Part shown: in pieces, positions 1 through 7,718 of the stretch
Layout: every line of letters begins with the position of its first letter
How positions within the stretch are numbered: the first letter of the stretch is position 1
Assembly (NCBI GenBank): GCA_030054095.1
Contig: JASGCO010000001.1
Coordinates: forward strand, 1-64,000
Source of the DNA: Sediminibacterium sp.
GTDB taxonomy: Bacteria > Bacteroidota > Bacteroidia > B-17B0 > Aurantibacillaceae
Reading direction: 5' to 3'
DNA: 64,000 nt
Position numbers and translations under genes: made by a program
The notes under the pieces: generated by a model
Database searches by the model: none
What the model was told of the DNA's origin: nothing
The model's input: the letters and a program-made list of their open reading frames with translations, nothing else

Positions 1-49
1 GATTGAATTTAATTGTTTTTATCCAATCTGTCAGATTAAGTATTAACTA

Positions 50-1543
50 TTACACGTAAGGAAAACCTGCCGCTTTAAATTTATTGGTAACACTCGCTTC
101 CAATTGCTCCACTTCCTGCCCCATTACCCTGATGTGTAAATCCCGGTTACCATACATGCAATTTTCCAGAACACTCACCTGAGCGGAACTTTCTCCCATC
201 AGTGCGTTAAAGCCAACGTACCAGTCACCGAATTTTATAAAAGGCTTGGCCGAAAGATTAATGACCGGCACATACCGTTCCGGTTCTGGAGCCGCCTCCG
301 TATTATAACTCAATAAACTGGCACAAGCTTGTAATCGCGCCTCATCATAATGCCCGTGTTCCTTTGCAATGGTTTCAAAAAATTCGTGTTCATCTGAAAT
401 ACGCAATGGACCGGTCTTAATTTGATTCTGCCTAAAATGAGCCATTACGTTTACGATATTCGTCCGCCAACGCTCAGGGTGCTTATGATTCAGATTATCT
501 ACCGGTTGTACAAAGCGGCCAAACGCGCTATTGGTAAACCCTTTCAATACCAGCAGCAATTCATTCACCAGTATATCTCCCAAACGACTATCCAGCAAGC
601 CATAATCTTTCGCTATAAAACGCGCCTGATAATACCTTACCGTCCCTTCCCACTTCATCCATTCATCTTCCCCTTTCGTATTCGCAATAAAATCAGGGTT
701 ATGTTCAATCTGTGCTTCCATCATGTCTTGCCCCAATGCCCGATAGTAACTATGCCAGTACCTGAGTTTTTCCTGTTCTTTCTGCCACTGATAAAGTGCC
801 TTACTGTTCGTGTAGCACAATACGAGATTCCCATTTTGCACTTCCGCATCGTAGCTCATATCAAAGCAATAGGTATCCAGCGTGCCGTGCAAAAAAGAAA
901 GGTACTGTTCAATCGCGTGCATCGCTTTATTCACAACTACCTCAACCTCTGTACTTTCACAGACCAATAACCTCCCCATTACTTTAACATCCTCTGCAAC
1001 TTCCCATTGCTTCGCTTCCGCCACGTTTACCTTATACAAATAATGCGATAAAAAATAATTCATGCACTCCAGTAAACCGGAATGGTCGTATTCAAATGGC
1101 GCCCCACCACGGCCTGCTATAAGCTGTAAGCGTGCGCGCTCATACCACAAACTCAGCGCGGCCAATGTATCCATAAGCGGATACGATCGGCAGCACGCCA
1201 ATTGCGTTTCAAAAGCCTTATATAATTCGTTTTCCTGACGGCCTAGTGTGTTAAACACCCGTGTATGCCACTGCCAAAGGTCATCCTTCTCTTCTTCCAG
1301 AAAACGCAAAGAGACCGCGTGTGGCGATGATTCCAGGAAGGCGCGGTTATAACGTATCGCCTTTAACAACAAATCGGGGTAATGACTGACTAACTCCCGT
1401 AAAAAATGCCCATTAGGCACAGTATTAATTGTAAAATACTCGTGCATAAATTGCAAAGCCGTATCCACATCTTTTAGTGCGTTTGTAAATGCATCGGAGG
1501 TAACCGACATATCCTGCCAGTTGTGTTGACGTGCCATGTTCAA
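50..1543 (-). CDS. Hypothetical protein, 497 aa
   Basis: I do not recognise this protein as a named family. It has no signal peptide or membrane segment, is rich in aromatic and acidic residues, and looks like a soluble, mostly helical cytoplasmic protein. The last ~75 residues are different: a short beta-like stretch (INLSAKPFIKFGDWYVGFN, about 430-448) is followed by a helix ending EVEQLEASVTNKFKAAGFPYV. That pattern (E, amphipathic helix, hydrophobic-aromatic, GF) resembles the start of a restriction-endonuclease-like fold, but the protein stops there, so the nuclease core is absent or was never present. The start ATG lies 33 bases after an intrinsic terminator-like hairpin, so the gene may be read from its own weak promoter or through a structured leader. 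The reading frame is certain; the function is unknown. Confidence 0.8.
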   Translation of the reverse strand: MNMARQHNWQDMSVTSDAFTNALKDVDTALQFMHEYFTINTVPNGHFLRELVSHYPDLLLKAIRYNRAFLESSPHAVSLRFLEEEKDDLWQWHTRVFNTLGRQENELYKAFETQLACCRSYPLMDTLAALSLWYERARLQLIAGRGGAPFEYDHSGLLECMNYFLSHYLYKVNVAEAKQWEVAEDVKVMGRLLVCESTEVEVVVNKAMHAIEQYLSFLHGTLDTYCFDMSYDAEVQNGNLVLCYTNSKALYQWQKEQEKLRYWHSYYRALGQDMMEAQIEHNPDFIANTKGEDEWMKWEGTVRYYQARFIAKDYGLLDSRLGDILVNELLLVLKGFTNSAFGRFVQPVDNLNHKHPERWRTNIVNVMAHFRQNQIKTGPLRISDEHEFFETIAKEHGHYDEARLQACASLLSYNTEAAPEPERYVPVINLSAKPFIKFGDWYVGFNALMGESSAQVSVLENCMYGNRDLHIRVMGQEVEQLEASVTNKFKAAGFPYV

Positions 1544-1576
1544 AATGGGGTTAAAGTCGCTCTAAAATAGCAAAAT

Positions 1577-1795
1577 AAAAAAGCCGCCTATCCCTAGACG
1601 ACTTTTTTAAACAAACAAAAAAGAAATCTACTTCACCAATCTGCCATTTTGTACCTGATTATCAAGTACAAATCTATATGTTAAAACACTTTCGGTTTTA
1701 TCAGAATACTTCTGATCCGGGTGCTTCTACAAACCAGTTTATCAATTAGTTGTCCTTAACAAGAAGATTTTTTTACTAAGACACTAACCTTTTCT
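1577..1795 (-). ncRNA. Candidate structured non-coding RNA or attenuating leader
   Basis: A ~220-nt non-coding stretch on the minus strand begins just after a textbook Bacteroidota promoter and ends in a hairpin followed by a T run. Three hairpins are visible between them: 1744-1789 (long stem with two bulges), 1700-1716 (perfect 7-bp stem, 3-nt loop) and 1648-1672 (11-bp stem with one wobble, loop TTA). The terminal hairpin at 1577-1609 has A-run/T-run arms with two mismatches. No open reading frame of note lies inside. It has no tRNA-like end, so it is not tmRNA, and I see no SRP or RNase P signature. It could be a 6S-type RNA, an orphan sRNA, or a regulatory leader of the 497-aa gene that starts 34 bases beyond the terminator. 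Confidence 0.5.
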
Positions 1796-1801
1796 CGCCG
1801 A

Positions 1802-1832
1802 CAAAGATACGGCCTTATCTTTAAAAATCAAA
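1802..1832 (-). promoter_or_regulatory. Bacteroidota primary-sigma promoter for the candidate RNA
   Basis: Read on the minus strand this is TTTG, exactly 19 bases, then TATCTTTG. It matches the known Bacteroidetes consensus (TTTG-N19-21-TAnnTTTG) at every fixed position. Transcription would start near 1795 and run leftwards. Confidence 0.8.
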
Positions 1833-2054
1833 ACAAAACCGTGTTAATTTAACGCCTGACCTGTTTATTTCAATCCTTTTGCAGGTTCCCTGCCCCATTA
1901 ACACCTAAAACAAGTAAAAACACTTTCCATCCATAAAATGTTCGTATATACCCACTGTTTTACATACTAACACGCCTTGATTCAGGCGCTTGATAATTAA
2001 CATTTATCCATATCTTAATTTCTTTTTCGGGTAATATTTTTTTACATTCGCACA

Positions 2055-2534
2055 ATGGGAAAGCAGCATCATATAATGAAGCAACCGATAGAAGAACAGG
2101 TCGGATCTTTTATGACTGAATCGGAATCGGTAATTGGTAAGTTCAGAAACGTTGTGCAACATGTGCGCAATGAACTTATTGACATGGATGTGAAATGGAC
2201 CAAAAGTTCCGATCTTGAAAAATATCTGAAAGAACTGGATGCCATTTACGTTGAACGTGTAAATATGTGGAAGGCCATCTTAAAACGGCAACGTGAGCAT
2301 AAACGCATGATTAGCGAAACAAAAGGCGATAAAGAAAAAGAACTTGCCAAACTGGTAAAAGATTACGAGCAAAAAATGAGAGATCTGAAAGATGAAGTGA
2401 AAGATCTTAAGCAATCAGTAAGTCTGTATCAGCGGTATGAGAAACGGTTTAAAGAGTTATTTGTAGAAAACGAAGAACTTACTAATACCATTAATCGTCT
2501 GAATGGCATCATCGCTAAAAACAAATTGCGCTAA
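2055..2534 (+). CDS. Hypothetical coiled-coil protein, 159 aa
   Basis: This is a small, highly charged protein of unknown function. From about residue 75 to the C-terminus it is an almost unbroken Lys/Glu-rich heptad pattern, so it should form a long coiled coil. There is no signal peptide or transmembrane segment, so it is probably cytoplasmic. A second in-frame ATG at 2076 (MKQPIEEQV) is a plausible alternative start. A TACATTCG sequence just upstream resembles a -7 element with one mismatch. The dUTPase gene follows 39 bases downstream on the same strand, so the two may be cotranscribed, but nothing links their functions. Confidence 0.8.
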   Translation: MGKQHHIMKQPIEEQVGSFMTESESVIGKFRNVVQHVRNELIDMDVKWTKSSDLEKYLKELDAIYVERVNMWKAILKRQREHKRMISETKGDKEKELAKLVKDYEQKMRDLKDEVKDLKQSVSLYQRYEKRFKELFVENEELTNTINRLNGIIAKNKLR

Positions 2535-2573
2535 TTTGTCATCTGAGTTATCAGCTTCATTTCCAAAATCACT

Positions 2574-3008
2574 ATGCAGGTCAAAATCATAAACCGTTCG
2601 GGGCATGAGTTACCCGCCTACGCCACCATTTTAAGTGCCGGCATGGATCTCCGGGCCGCTATTACAGAAGATTTAATCTTATCTCCTATGCAGCGCGTTC
2701 TGGTACCTACCGGTTTGTTTATAGCACTTCCCGAAGGATACGAAGCGCAAATCAGGCCACGTAGTGGTTTAGCCTTTAAACACGGCATTACCGTTCTCAA
2801 TTCCCCGGGCACCATTGATGCAGATTACCGTGGCGAAATAAAAGTATTGCTCATCAATTTATCTGACACAGCCTTTACCGTAAAAAACGGCGAACGTATT
2901 GCACAGATGGTGATAGCGCGCTACGAAACCATTAACTGGGATTTGACCGATACGCTGGATGAGAGCGCACGTGGTGCCGGAGGTTTTGGTAGCACCGGTA
3001 AATCCTGA
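2574..3008 (+). CDS. dut: dUTP diphosphatase (dUTPase)
   Basis: Hydrolyses dUTP to dUMP and pyrophosphate, keeping uracil out of DNA and supplying dUMP for thymidylate synthesis. All five conserved motifs of the trimeric dUTPase family are present in order: SAGMDLRA (21-28), RPRSGLA (61-67), a third motif with [10 protein letters not shown] (79-88) carrying the catalytic Asp region, RIAQMVI (108-114), and the glycine-rich C-terminal arm [11 protein letters not shown] (132-142) that closes over the nucleotide. The length of 144 aa is standard for bacterial Dut. It is a cytoplasmic enzyme and nothing is unusual about it. The identification is very secure. Confidence 0.97.
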   Translation: MQVKIINRSGHELPAYATILSAGMDLRAAITEDLILSPMQRVLVPTGLFIALPEGYEAQIRPRSGLAFKHGITVLNSPGTIDADYRGEIKVLLINLSDTAFTVKNGERIAQMVIARYETINWDLTDTLDESARGAGGFGSTGKS

Positions 3009-3068
3009 TCCGGAACCGGTTTGTTGCCGCTGTTAATTAGTATTTCTTCTCCACTACTTATAAAATGA

Positions 3069-3076
3069 TACTTTTG
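3069..3076 (+). promoter_or_regulatory. -7 promoter element of the SET-domain gene
   Basis: TACTTTTG matches the Bacteroidota TAnnTTTG -7 element and lies 8 bases upstream of the ATG at 3085, implying a very short leader. No clear -33 TTTG is seen at the ideal spacing. Confidence 0.5.
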
Positions 3077-3084
3077 CAGCCATT

Positions 3085-3519
3085 ATGGCTTTAATTGTAA
3101 AAAAATCGCAGTTACCTAATGCTGGCAAGGGCTTATATACCGATCGTCCTATTGCCAAAGGTGAAAAAATTATTGAGTACAAAGGAGAAATTATTGATTG
3201 GAAAGAATATGAAAAACGTGTAGCGGAAGACCGGGACGGCTACCTGTTCTTTATCAATAAAAAACGATGTATTGACGCGTATTCTACCCCTCGTTACAAA
3301 GCCCGTTATGCCAATGATGCGGCAGGATTAAGCCGGGTTAAGGGATTAAAAAACAATGCCTGTTACGAAATATTCGGCGATCAGTGCTTTATCGTTTCTA
3401 CCCGTGCTATTGAAGCGGGCGAAGAAATTTTTGTAAGCTACAGTAAAGACTATTGGGACTGTATCCGCTATAACATTAAAAACAATTTATATAAAAATAA
3501 ATTAAAAGGGCGCGATTAA
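3085..3519 (+). CDS. SET domain-containing protein (putative protein lysine methyltransferase)
   Basis: This is a compact 144-aa SET domain. Visible landmarks are the GKGLY strand (14-18), GEKIIEYKGE (26-35), a RYANDAA motif (74-80) where most SET proteins have the S-adenosylmethionine-binding RFxNHS, and GEEIFVSYSKDYW (112-124) near the C-terminus, which supplies the catalytic tyrosine. The family transfers methyl groups from S-adenosylmethionine to lysine side chains of proteins. The bacterial target is unknown. The RFxNHS motif is altered here to RYANDA, seen also in other short bacterial SET proteins as far as I recall. It is a single-gene unit ended by the strong hairpin at 3561-3594. 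Confidence 0.85.
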   Translation: MALIVKKSQLPNAGKGLYTDRPIAKGEKIIEYKGEIIDWKEYEKRVAEDRDGYLFFINKKRCIDAYSTPRYKARYANDAAGLSRVKGLKNNACYEIFGDQCFIVSTRAIEAGEEIFVSYSKDYWDCIRYNIKNNLYKNKLKGRD

Positions 3520-3560
3520 AGAACCCCCACTAAACACAAGGTTGTTATAACTTATACGAA

Positions 3561-3600
3561 AAAAAAACAGACTGATGAAACAGTCTGTTTTTTTTTTAAA
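3561..3600. terminator. Bidirectional intrinsic terminator
   Basis: A perfect 14-bp inverted repeat (AAAAAAACAGACTG / CAGTCTGTTTTTTT) with a 6-base loop has T runs on both strands. It separates the convergent SET-domain gene and DUF2795 gene and should terminate both. Confidence 0.9.
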
Positions 3601-3817
3601 ATTCATCTTCATTAAAGAAGAAATCGTCTTTGGTAGGATAATCTGGCCAGATCTCTTCGATGGTTTCATACGTTTCACCTTCGTCTTCCATTTCCTGAAG
3701 ATTTTCGATCACCTCCATGGGCGCCCCACTTCGGATAGCAAAATCAATTAATTCATCTTTTGTGGCCGGCCAGGGCGCATCTTCTAACCAACTTGCTAAC
3801 TCTAATGTCCAGTACAT
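3596..3817 (-). CDS. DUF2795 domain-containing protein
   Basis: A 73-aa acidic protein matching a very conserved short Bacteroidota family: it begins MYWTLELASWLEDAPWPATK and ends with an acidic, phenylalanine-rich tail (DDFFFNEDEF). The central 'PATKDELIDFAIRSGAPMEVIENL' type segment is the DUF2795 signature. The biochemical role is unknown. The strong conservation in the phylum suggests a basic cellular role. It is cytoplasmic, with no signal peptide. Its stop codon lies inside the T-run side of the shared terminator. Confidence 0.93.
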   Translation of the reverse strand: MYWTLELASWLEDAPWPATKDELIDFAIRSGAPMEVIENLQEMEDEGETYETIEEIWPDYPTKDDFFFNEDEF

Positions 3818-4067
3818 ATCACTTTGTATTTAAAAATTTAACTCTTGTTTTTTAACCAATTGTAGTTTGTAAAAGCGGTTTACATTTTAAAGCCTTACAA
3901 GTCAGTTAAAGAACATTTTGCTCAAACTAAAGTTGTTACTTTAATTTTGTGCAAAAGAATACATTTTTTTTAATTTAAAAAACGGTTTTTCAAAAATTTG
4001 CCTTTTTTTTACAAAAAGTACATCACTGACTGTCAATTACTTAATTAAATGCTGCCAAAACGGAGGC

Positions 4068-5696
4068 TTACGTTTGCAATACCCCCACATTATACGCCTT
4101 TTGAATAGGCGCATGATTTGCCATTTCTATCCCCATACTAATCACTTTACGGGTTTCCAGCGGGTGTATAATAGCATCGAGCCACAAACGGGAAGCCGCG
4201 TAATATGGTGTAGTTTGCGTATCGTACCGATCCTTGATTTTATTGTAAAGTGCCGTTTCCTTTTCTTCCGTAATCTCTTCGCCCTTGGCCTTTAAACTGG
4301 CTACCTCAATCTGCACCAGTACTTTAGCCGCCTGCGCACCACCCATTACCGCAACCTGCGCTGTTGGCCAGCCTACAATTAAACGGGGGTCATACGCTTT
4401 TCCACACATGGCGTAATTAGCTGCCCCGTAGCTGTTGCCCACAATAATAGTAAACTTAGGCACTACACTGTTACTCATCGCATTTACCAGCTTAGCACCA
4501 TCCTTAATAATACCTCCCTGTTCGCTGCGCGAACCAACCATAAAGCCGGTGGCATCCTGTAAAAACACCAAGGGTATTTTTTTCTGATTACAATTCATAA
4601 TAAACCGGGCAGCCTTATCAGCGCTGTCGCTATAAATAACACCACCAAACTGCATTTCGCCTTTTTTGCTTTTTACCACTTTACGCTGGTTGGCAACAAT
4701 ACCCACTGCCCAGCCATCAATACGCGCGTAAGCGCAGATAATGGATTTACCATACAAAGCCTTGTACTCTTCGTATTCACTATTATCCACCAAACGCTCA
4801 ATCACTTCGTACATATCGTACTGTTTATCGCGGCTATCCGGAATAATGCCCAGTAACTCCTCCTGTTTCTTTTTCGGTAAAGCGGCCGGTTTACGGTCAA
4901 ATCCAGCTTTGTCATAATCCCCTACCTTATCCATAATGCTGCGGATACTATCTAAACAAGCCTTATCATCGGGTTGCTTGTAATCCGTTACCCCGCTTAT
5001 TTCGCAATGCGTAGTGGCACCGCCCAATGTTTCATTATCTATGTTTTCGCCAATAGCGGCTTTTACCAGATAGCTGCCCGCTAAAAAAATACTGCCGGTT
5101 TTGTCCACAATCATCGCTTCATCACTCATAATCGGCAAATACGCTCCCCCTGCCACACAACTACCCATCACCGCGGCAATCTGCAAAATTCCCTGCGAAC
5201 TCATAATGGCATTATTTCTGAAAATACGGCCAAAGTGTTCCTTGTCCGGGAAAATCTCATCCTGCATGGGCAGATACACCCCCGCGCTATCTACCAAATA
5301 AATAATGGGCAAACGGTTTTCCATGGCAATTTCCTGAGCCCGCAAATTCTTTTTTCCGGTAATGGGAAACCAGGCTCCCGCCTTTACGGTAGCATCGTTG
5401 GCTACCACAATACACTGTTTACCACTTACATAACCAATTACAACCACCACGCCTCCCGAAGGACAACCGCCATGTTCTGGATACATCTCATAACCTGCAA
5501 AGGCACCTATTTCGGTACGCGGACTATCTTTATCCAGTAAATAATCAATCCGCTCCCGCGCGGTTAATTTTCCCTGTTCATGCTGCTTGTCAATTTTCGA
5601 TTTGCCACCGCCCAGGTATATTTTTTGTAAACGCTGCTCCATCTGCGAAATCAGCAAGCGCATTTTATCATCGTTTTTATTAAATTCTAAATCCAT
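4068..5696 (-). CDS. Acyl-CoA carboxylase, carboxyltransferase (beta) subunit
   Basis: Transfers the carboxyl group from carboxybiotin to an acyl-CoA (propionyl-, methylcrotonyl- or similar). At 542 aa it has the full two crotonase-like halves. The first holds VKAGAWFPITGKKNLRAQE, IYLVDSAGVYLPMQDE and VMGSCVAGGAYLP, forming the acyl-CoA site. The second holds FLQDATGFMVGS and IIVGNSYGAANYAMCGKAYD, forming the carboxybiotin site. The wording of the first half (LPMQDEIFPDKEHFGRIF) is closest to the 3-methylcrotonyl-CoA carboxylase beta type, so leucine degradation is the likeliest pathway, though propionyl-CoA carboxylase is possible. The biotin carboxylase/biotin carrier partner is not in this window. 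The gene stands alone, with ~360 bases of non-coding DNA upstream. Confidence 0.9.
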   Translation of the reverse strand: MDLEFNKNDDKMRLLISQMEQRLQKIYLGGGKSKIDKQHEQGKLTARERIDYLLDKDSPRTEIGAFAGYEMYPEHGGCPSGGVVVVIGYVSGKQCIVVANDATVKAGAWFPITGKKNLRAQEIAMENRLPIIYLVDSAGVYLPMQDEIFPDKEHFGRIFRNNAIMSSQGILQIAAVMGSCVAGGAYLPIMSDEAMIVDKTGSIFLAGSYLVKAAIGENIDNETLGGATTHCEISGVTDYKQPDDKACLDSIRSIMDKVGDYDKAGFDRKPAALPKKKQEELLGIIPDSRDKQYDMYEVIERLVDNSEYEEYKALYGKSIICAYARIDGWAVGIVANQRKVVKSKKGEMQFGGVIYSDSADKAARFIMNCNQKKIPLVFLQDATGFMVGSRSEQGGIIKDGAKLVNAMSNSVVPKFTIIVGNSYGAANYAMCGKAYDPRLIVGWPTAQVAVMGGAQAAKVLVQIEVASLKAKGEEITEEKETALYNKIKDRYDTQTTPYYAASRLWLDAIIHPLETRKVISMGIEMANHAPIQKAYNVGVLQT

Positions 5697-6059
5697 GAAT
5701 TGTAAATGAAATGTAAATATACTAATAGCAGAGAATTGAGAAAATTGAAAATTTGTTCATCTTACCCACAATATGCAAAATTCTGCAAGGTATAAACTAA
5801 TGAAAACCCTGTTTTTTTTTTACCGTAATGCATACTTTCATTTATTAAATAATAAACACTTTGTCCTTGGGCATTCATCAAATTTTAACTTTACCAATTA
5901 GCAAATGTATAATCCAATATCGGTACAACATAAATTTGTTTCTGTAGTTCAGTTTTTTAAACATAATGCATTACTAAAAAATATATTTTTGCTTTTATTA
6001 AAGGTTATTTATATTCAATAAAGATTAATACCCAATACTATAACTGTCGTGCTACAAAC
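5697..6059. other. Divergent intergenic region, 363 bp
   Basis: AT-rich DNA between the carboxylase gene (leftward) and the DUF4240 lipoprotein gene (rightward). It contains only short, stop-rich frames. A TATATTTA sequence upstream of the carboxylase on the minus strand is one base from the -7 consensus. I see no RNA structure, repeat or hidden gene. Confidence 0.5.
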
Positions 6060-6737
6060 ATGAAAAAATATTTTTTATCACTAATTATAATTTCCTTACC
6101 ATCTTGTAAACAAAACGATTCAGGGTATAGTGGACCGACAAATGAAGAACTTATGAGAGATTTCTATACCCAAAACAATATAAAAATCAACTCGCGTTTA
6201 GATACGATCAATACTGATAAGTTCTGGTTACTCATAGATACCGCAATTAAAGCATCAAACAATGATAACATAAAAAAAGAACAGTTCTTAGCAACTGAAC
6301 TAAGTAAACGTTCCTTGAACGAAATCAATAATTTTGAGATTGCATTACGTAAAAATATTATTGATGCAGATGACTTTAAGATAATGGCTGCTCAAAAAAT
6401 CATTCAGGGCTTTGTTTCTGATGACACTTATTTATACTTCCGTTGCTGGTTAATAGGGCAGGGAAAAACTGTTTATTCTGAAACTTTAAAGAATCCAGAC
6501 TATCTGGCAGAGATTGTAAGAAAAGGTGATGTTTACGAATTTGAAGACTTATTATACATCGCGACAACCGCGTATTCAAGAAAGGCGGGAATAGAAGAAA
6601 ATGAAAGTTTTCCAAGAACCTACGCCACAAAAATGGGTTTAATTTATGACTTTGGGGCACCGCCCACAAAAGGTAAAAACTGGACAGAAAACGAATTACC
6701 TACCACCTATCCTAAACTTTGGGCTAAATTAAAATAA
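6060..6737 (+). CDS. DUF4240 domain-containing lipoprotein
   Basis: The 225-aa protein starts with a lipoprotein signal peptide (hydrophobic segment then SLPSCKQ), so Cys16 would be lipidated. The body matches DUF4240: a DKFWLLIDTA motif near residue 53, a charged helical stretch, then AAQKIIQGFVSDDTYLYFRCWLIGQGK, whose SDD.YLYFR.WLI.QG core is the family's hallmark, followed by NPDYLAE. DUF4240 proteins are usually cytoplasmic and of unknown function; an exported lipoprotein version is less common. The gene stands alone, in AT-richer DNA than its neighbours, and is followed by a possible gene remnant (6796-6846). Confidence 0.85.
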   Translation: MKKYFLSLIIISLPSCKQNDSGYSGPTNEELMRDFYTQNNIKINSRLDTINTDKFWLLIDTAIKASNNDNIKKEQFLATELSKRSLNEINNFEIALRKNIIDADDFKIMAAQKIIQGFVSDDTYLYFRCWLIGQGKTVYSETLKNPDYLAEIVRKGDVYEFEDLLYIATTAYSRKAGIEENESFPRTYATKMGLIYDFGAPPTKGKNWTENELPTTYPKLWAKLK

Positions 6738-6795
6738 TGAATGCAACTCTTAAACTAAATAACGCTTACTGTCAAATTTTAGATAGTGTTACCCA

Positions 6796-6846
6796 ATGAT
6801 AAAAAATATTATTCTATCAGTATTTATTGCTTTACTCATGTCATGA
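6796..6846 (+). pseudogene. Possible orphan lipoprotein signal-peptide remnant
   Basis: A 16-codon frame encodes MIKNIILSVFIALLMS and then stops at TGA exactly where a lipobox cysteine (TGT/TGC) would be expected. No continuation is readable after the stop. It may be the decayed start of a second lipoprotein gene after the DUF4240 gene, but so short a stretch could arise by chance. Confidence 0.3.
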
Positions 6847-6920
6847 TAAATTTATATCATATTAAGGAAATTTCCCGCGTTAGTTCAGTTCATTTAGCAT
6901 TCCATAGTTAACATAACTCT

Positions 6921-7718
6921 TTAAGGCTGCTGAATGTAAAAATGTAAAGGTTCCTTAAACCCACTCTTAAAAAACACCAGTCCGCAATAATAAAAATCAA
7001 GACTCACACTTACACGTGGGTGCCGTTTAATTTCCATCCATGCCCGTTTCATTCCCTCGCTCCAGTAAATATCATCAAATACCAAAAGAGTGTGTTCGTG
7101 CACATAAGGCAAAGCCATCGTAAAATAACGCAACGTGGCCTCATAAGTATGGTTACCATCCACCAATAAAAAGTCTAGTTTCGGCAAGCGGCGCAACAAC
7201 GCCGGAAACTGTTCATCAAAATTTCCCTGTATTAACTGTACATTTGTTACACCCTCAGCGGTTATCAGCGTTTGGGCATAGTAATGCAAAGCTCCGCTCC
7301 CCTCTATAGAATACACTTCCGGCTTACGGCCCGCGTTGGCCATATAAAGGGTGTTTAGTCCCAGAGAAGTCCCCAGTTCCACCACCTGGCGGTAATCAAA
7401 ATAATTAATCAGTTTAAAATAAAACTCCGAAAACCGTTTCCGGGTAATCCCATACCGGGCAATGTCCTTTACCCGGCGTTCCTTTTGCTTTAATACATTT
7501 GAGCCCGCGCCAAGGTCTTCTATCTGCAATAGCGTCGCGTCGTTCAGCAATTGCTGCCGCACCGCATCCAAGCGCTCAAAAGCACTAAACGTACATCCCT
7601 TATCCTCAATAAGCGTTTCCACCAGCTTATACACAAATGGCGAATGAAGGCCATGCAGCGTTCTGGCTTTAACCCTGTAATTCAGGTAATCGGTTATGCG
7701 CTGCCACTTACTCATCAC
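6921..7718 (-). CDS. Class I SAM-dependent methyltransferase (Methyltransf_24-like)
   Basis: This 265-aa protein has a Rossmann methyltransferase core. VVELGTSLGLNTLYMA (about 115-130) is motif I, which binds S-adenosylmethionine. LDFLLVDGNHTYEATLRYF is the post-motif Asp/His segment typical of the Methyltransf_24 (cephalosporin hydroxylase/catechol O-methyltransferase-like) group, and LLVFDDIYWSEGM follows. The substrate is unknown. It overlaps the upstream HTTM gene by 11 bases on the same strand, so the two are translated from one message. It is cytoplasmic, with no signal peptide. Confidence 0.88.
   Translation of the reverse strand: MMSKWQRITDYLNYRVKARTLHGLHSPFVYKLVETLIEDKGCTFSAFERLDAVRQQLLNDATLLQIEDLGAGSNVLKQKERRVKDIARYGITRKRFSEFYFKLINYFDYRQVVELGTSLGLNTLYMANAGRKPEVYSIEGSGALHYYAQTLITAEGVTNVQLIQGNFDEQFPALLRRLPKLDFLLVDGNHTYEATLRYFTMALPYVHEHTLLVFDDIYWSEGMKRAWMEIKRHPRVSVSLDFYYCGLVFFKSGFKEPLHFYIQQP

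Noticed and set aside
422..970. 182-aa rightward frame inside the first gene
   Set aside because: Antisense to the 497-aa gene; its composition is rich in Ile, Arg and His, typical of shadows.
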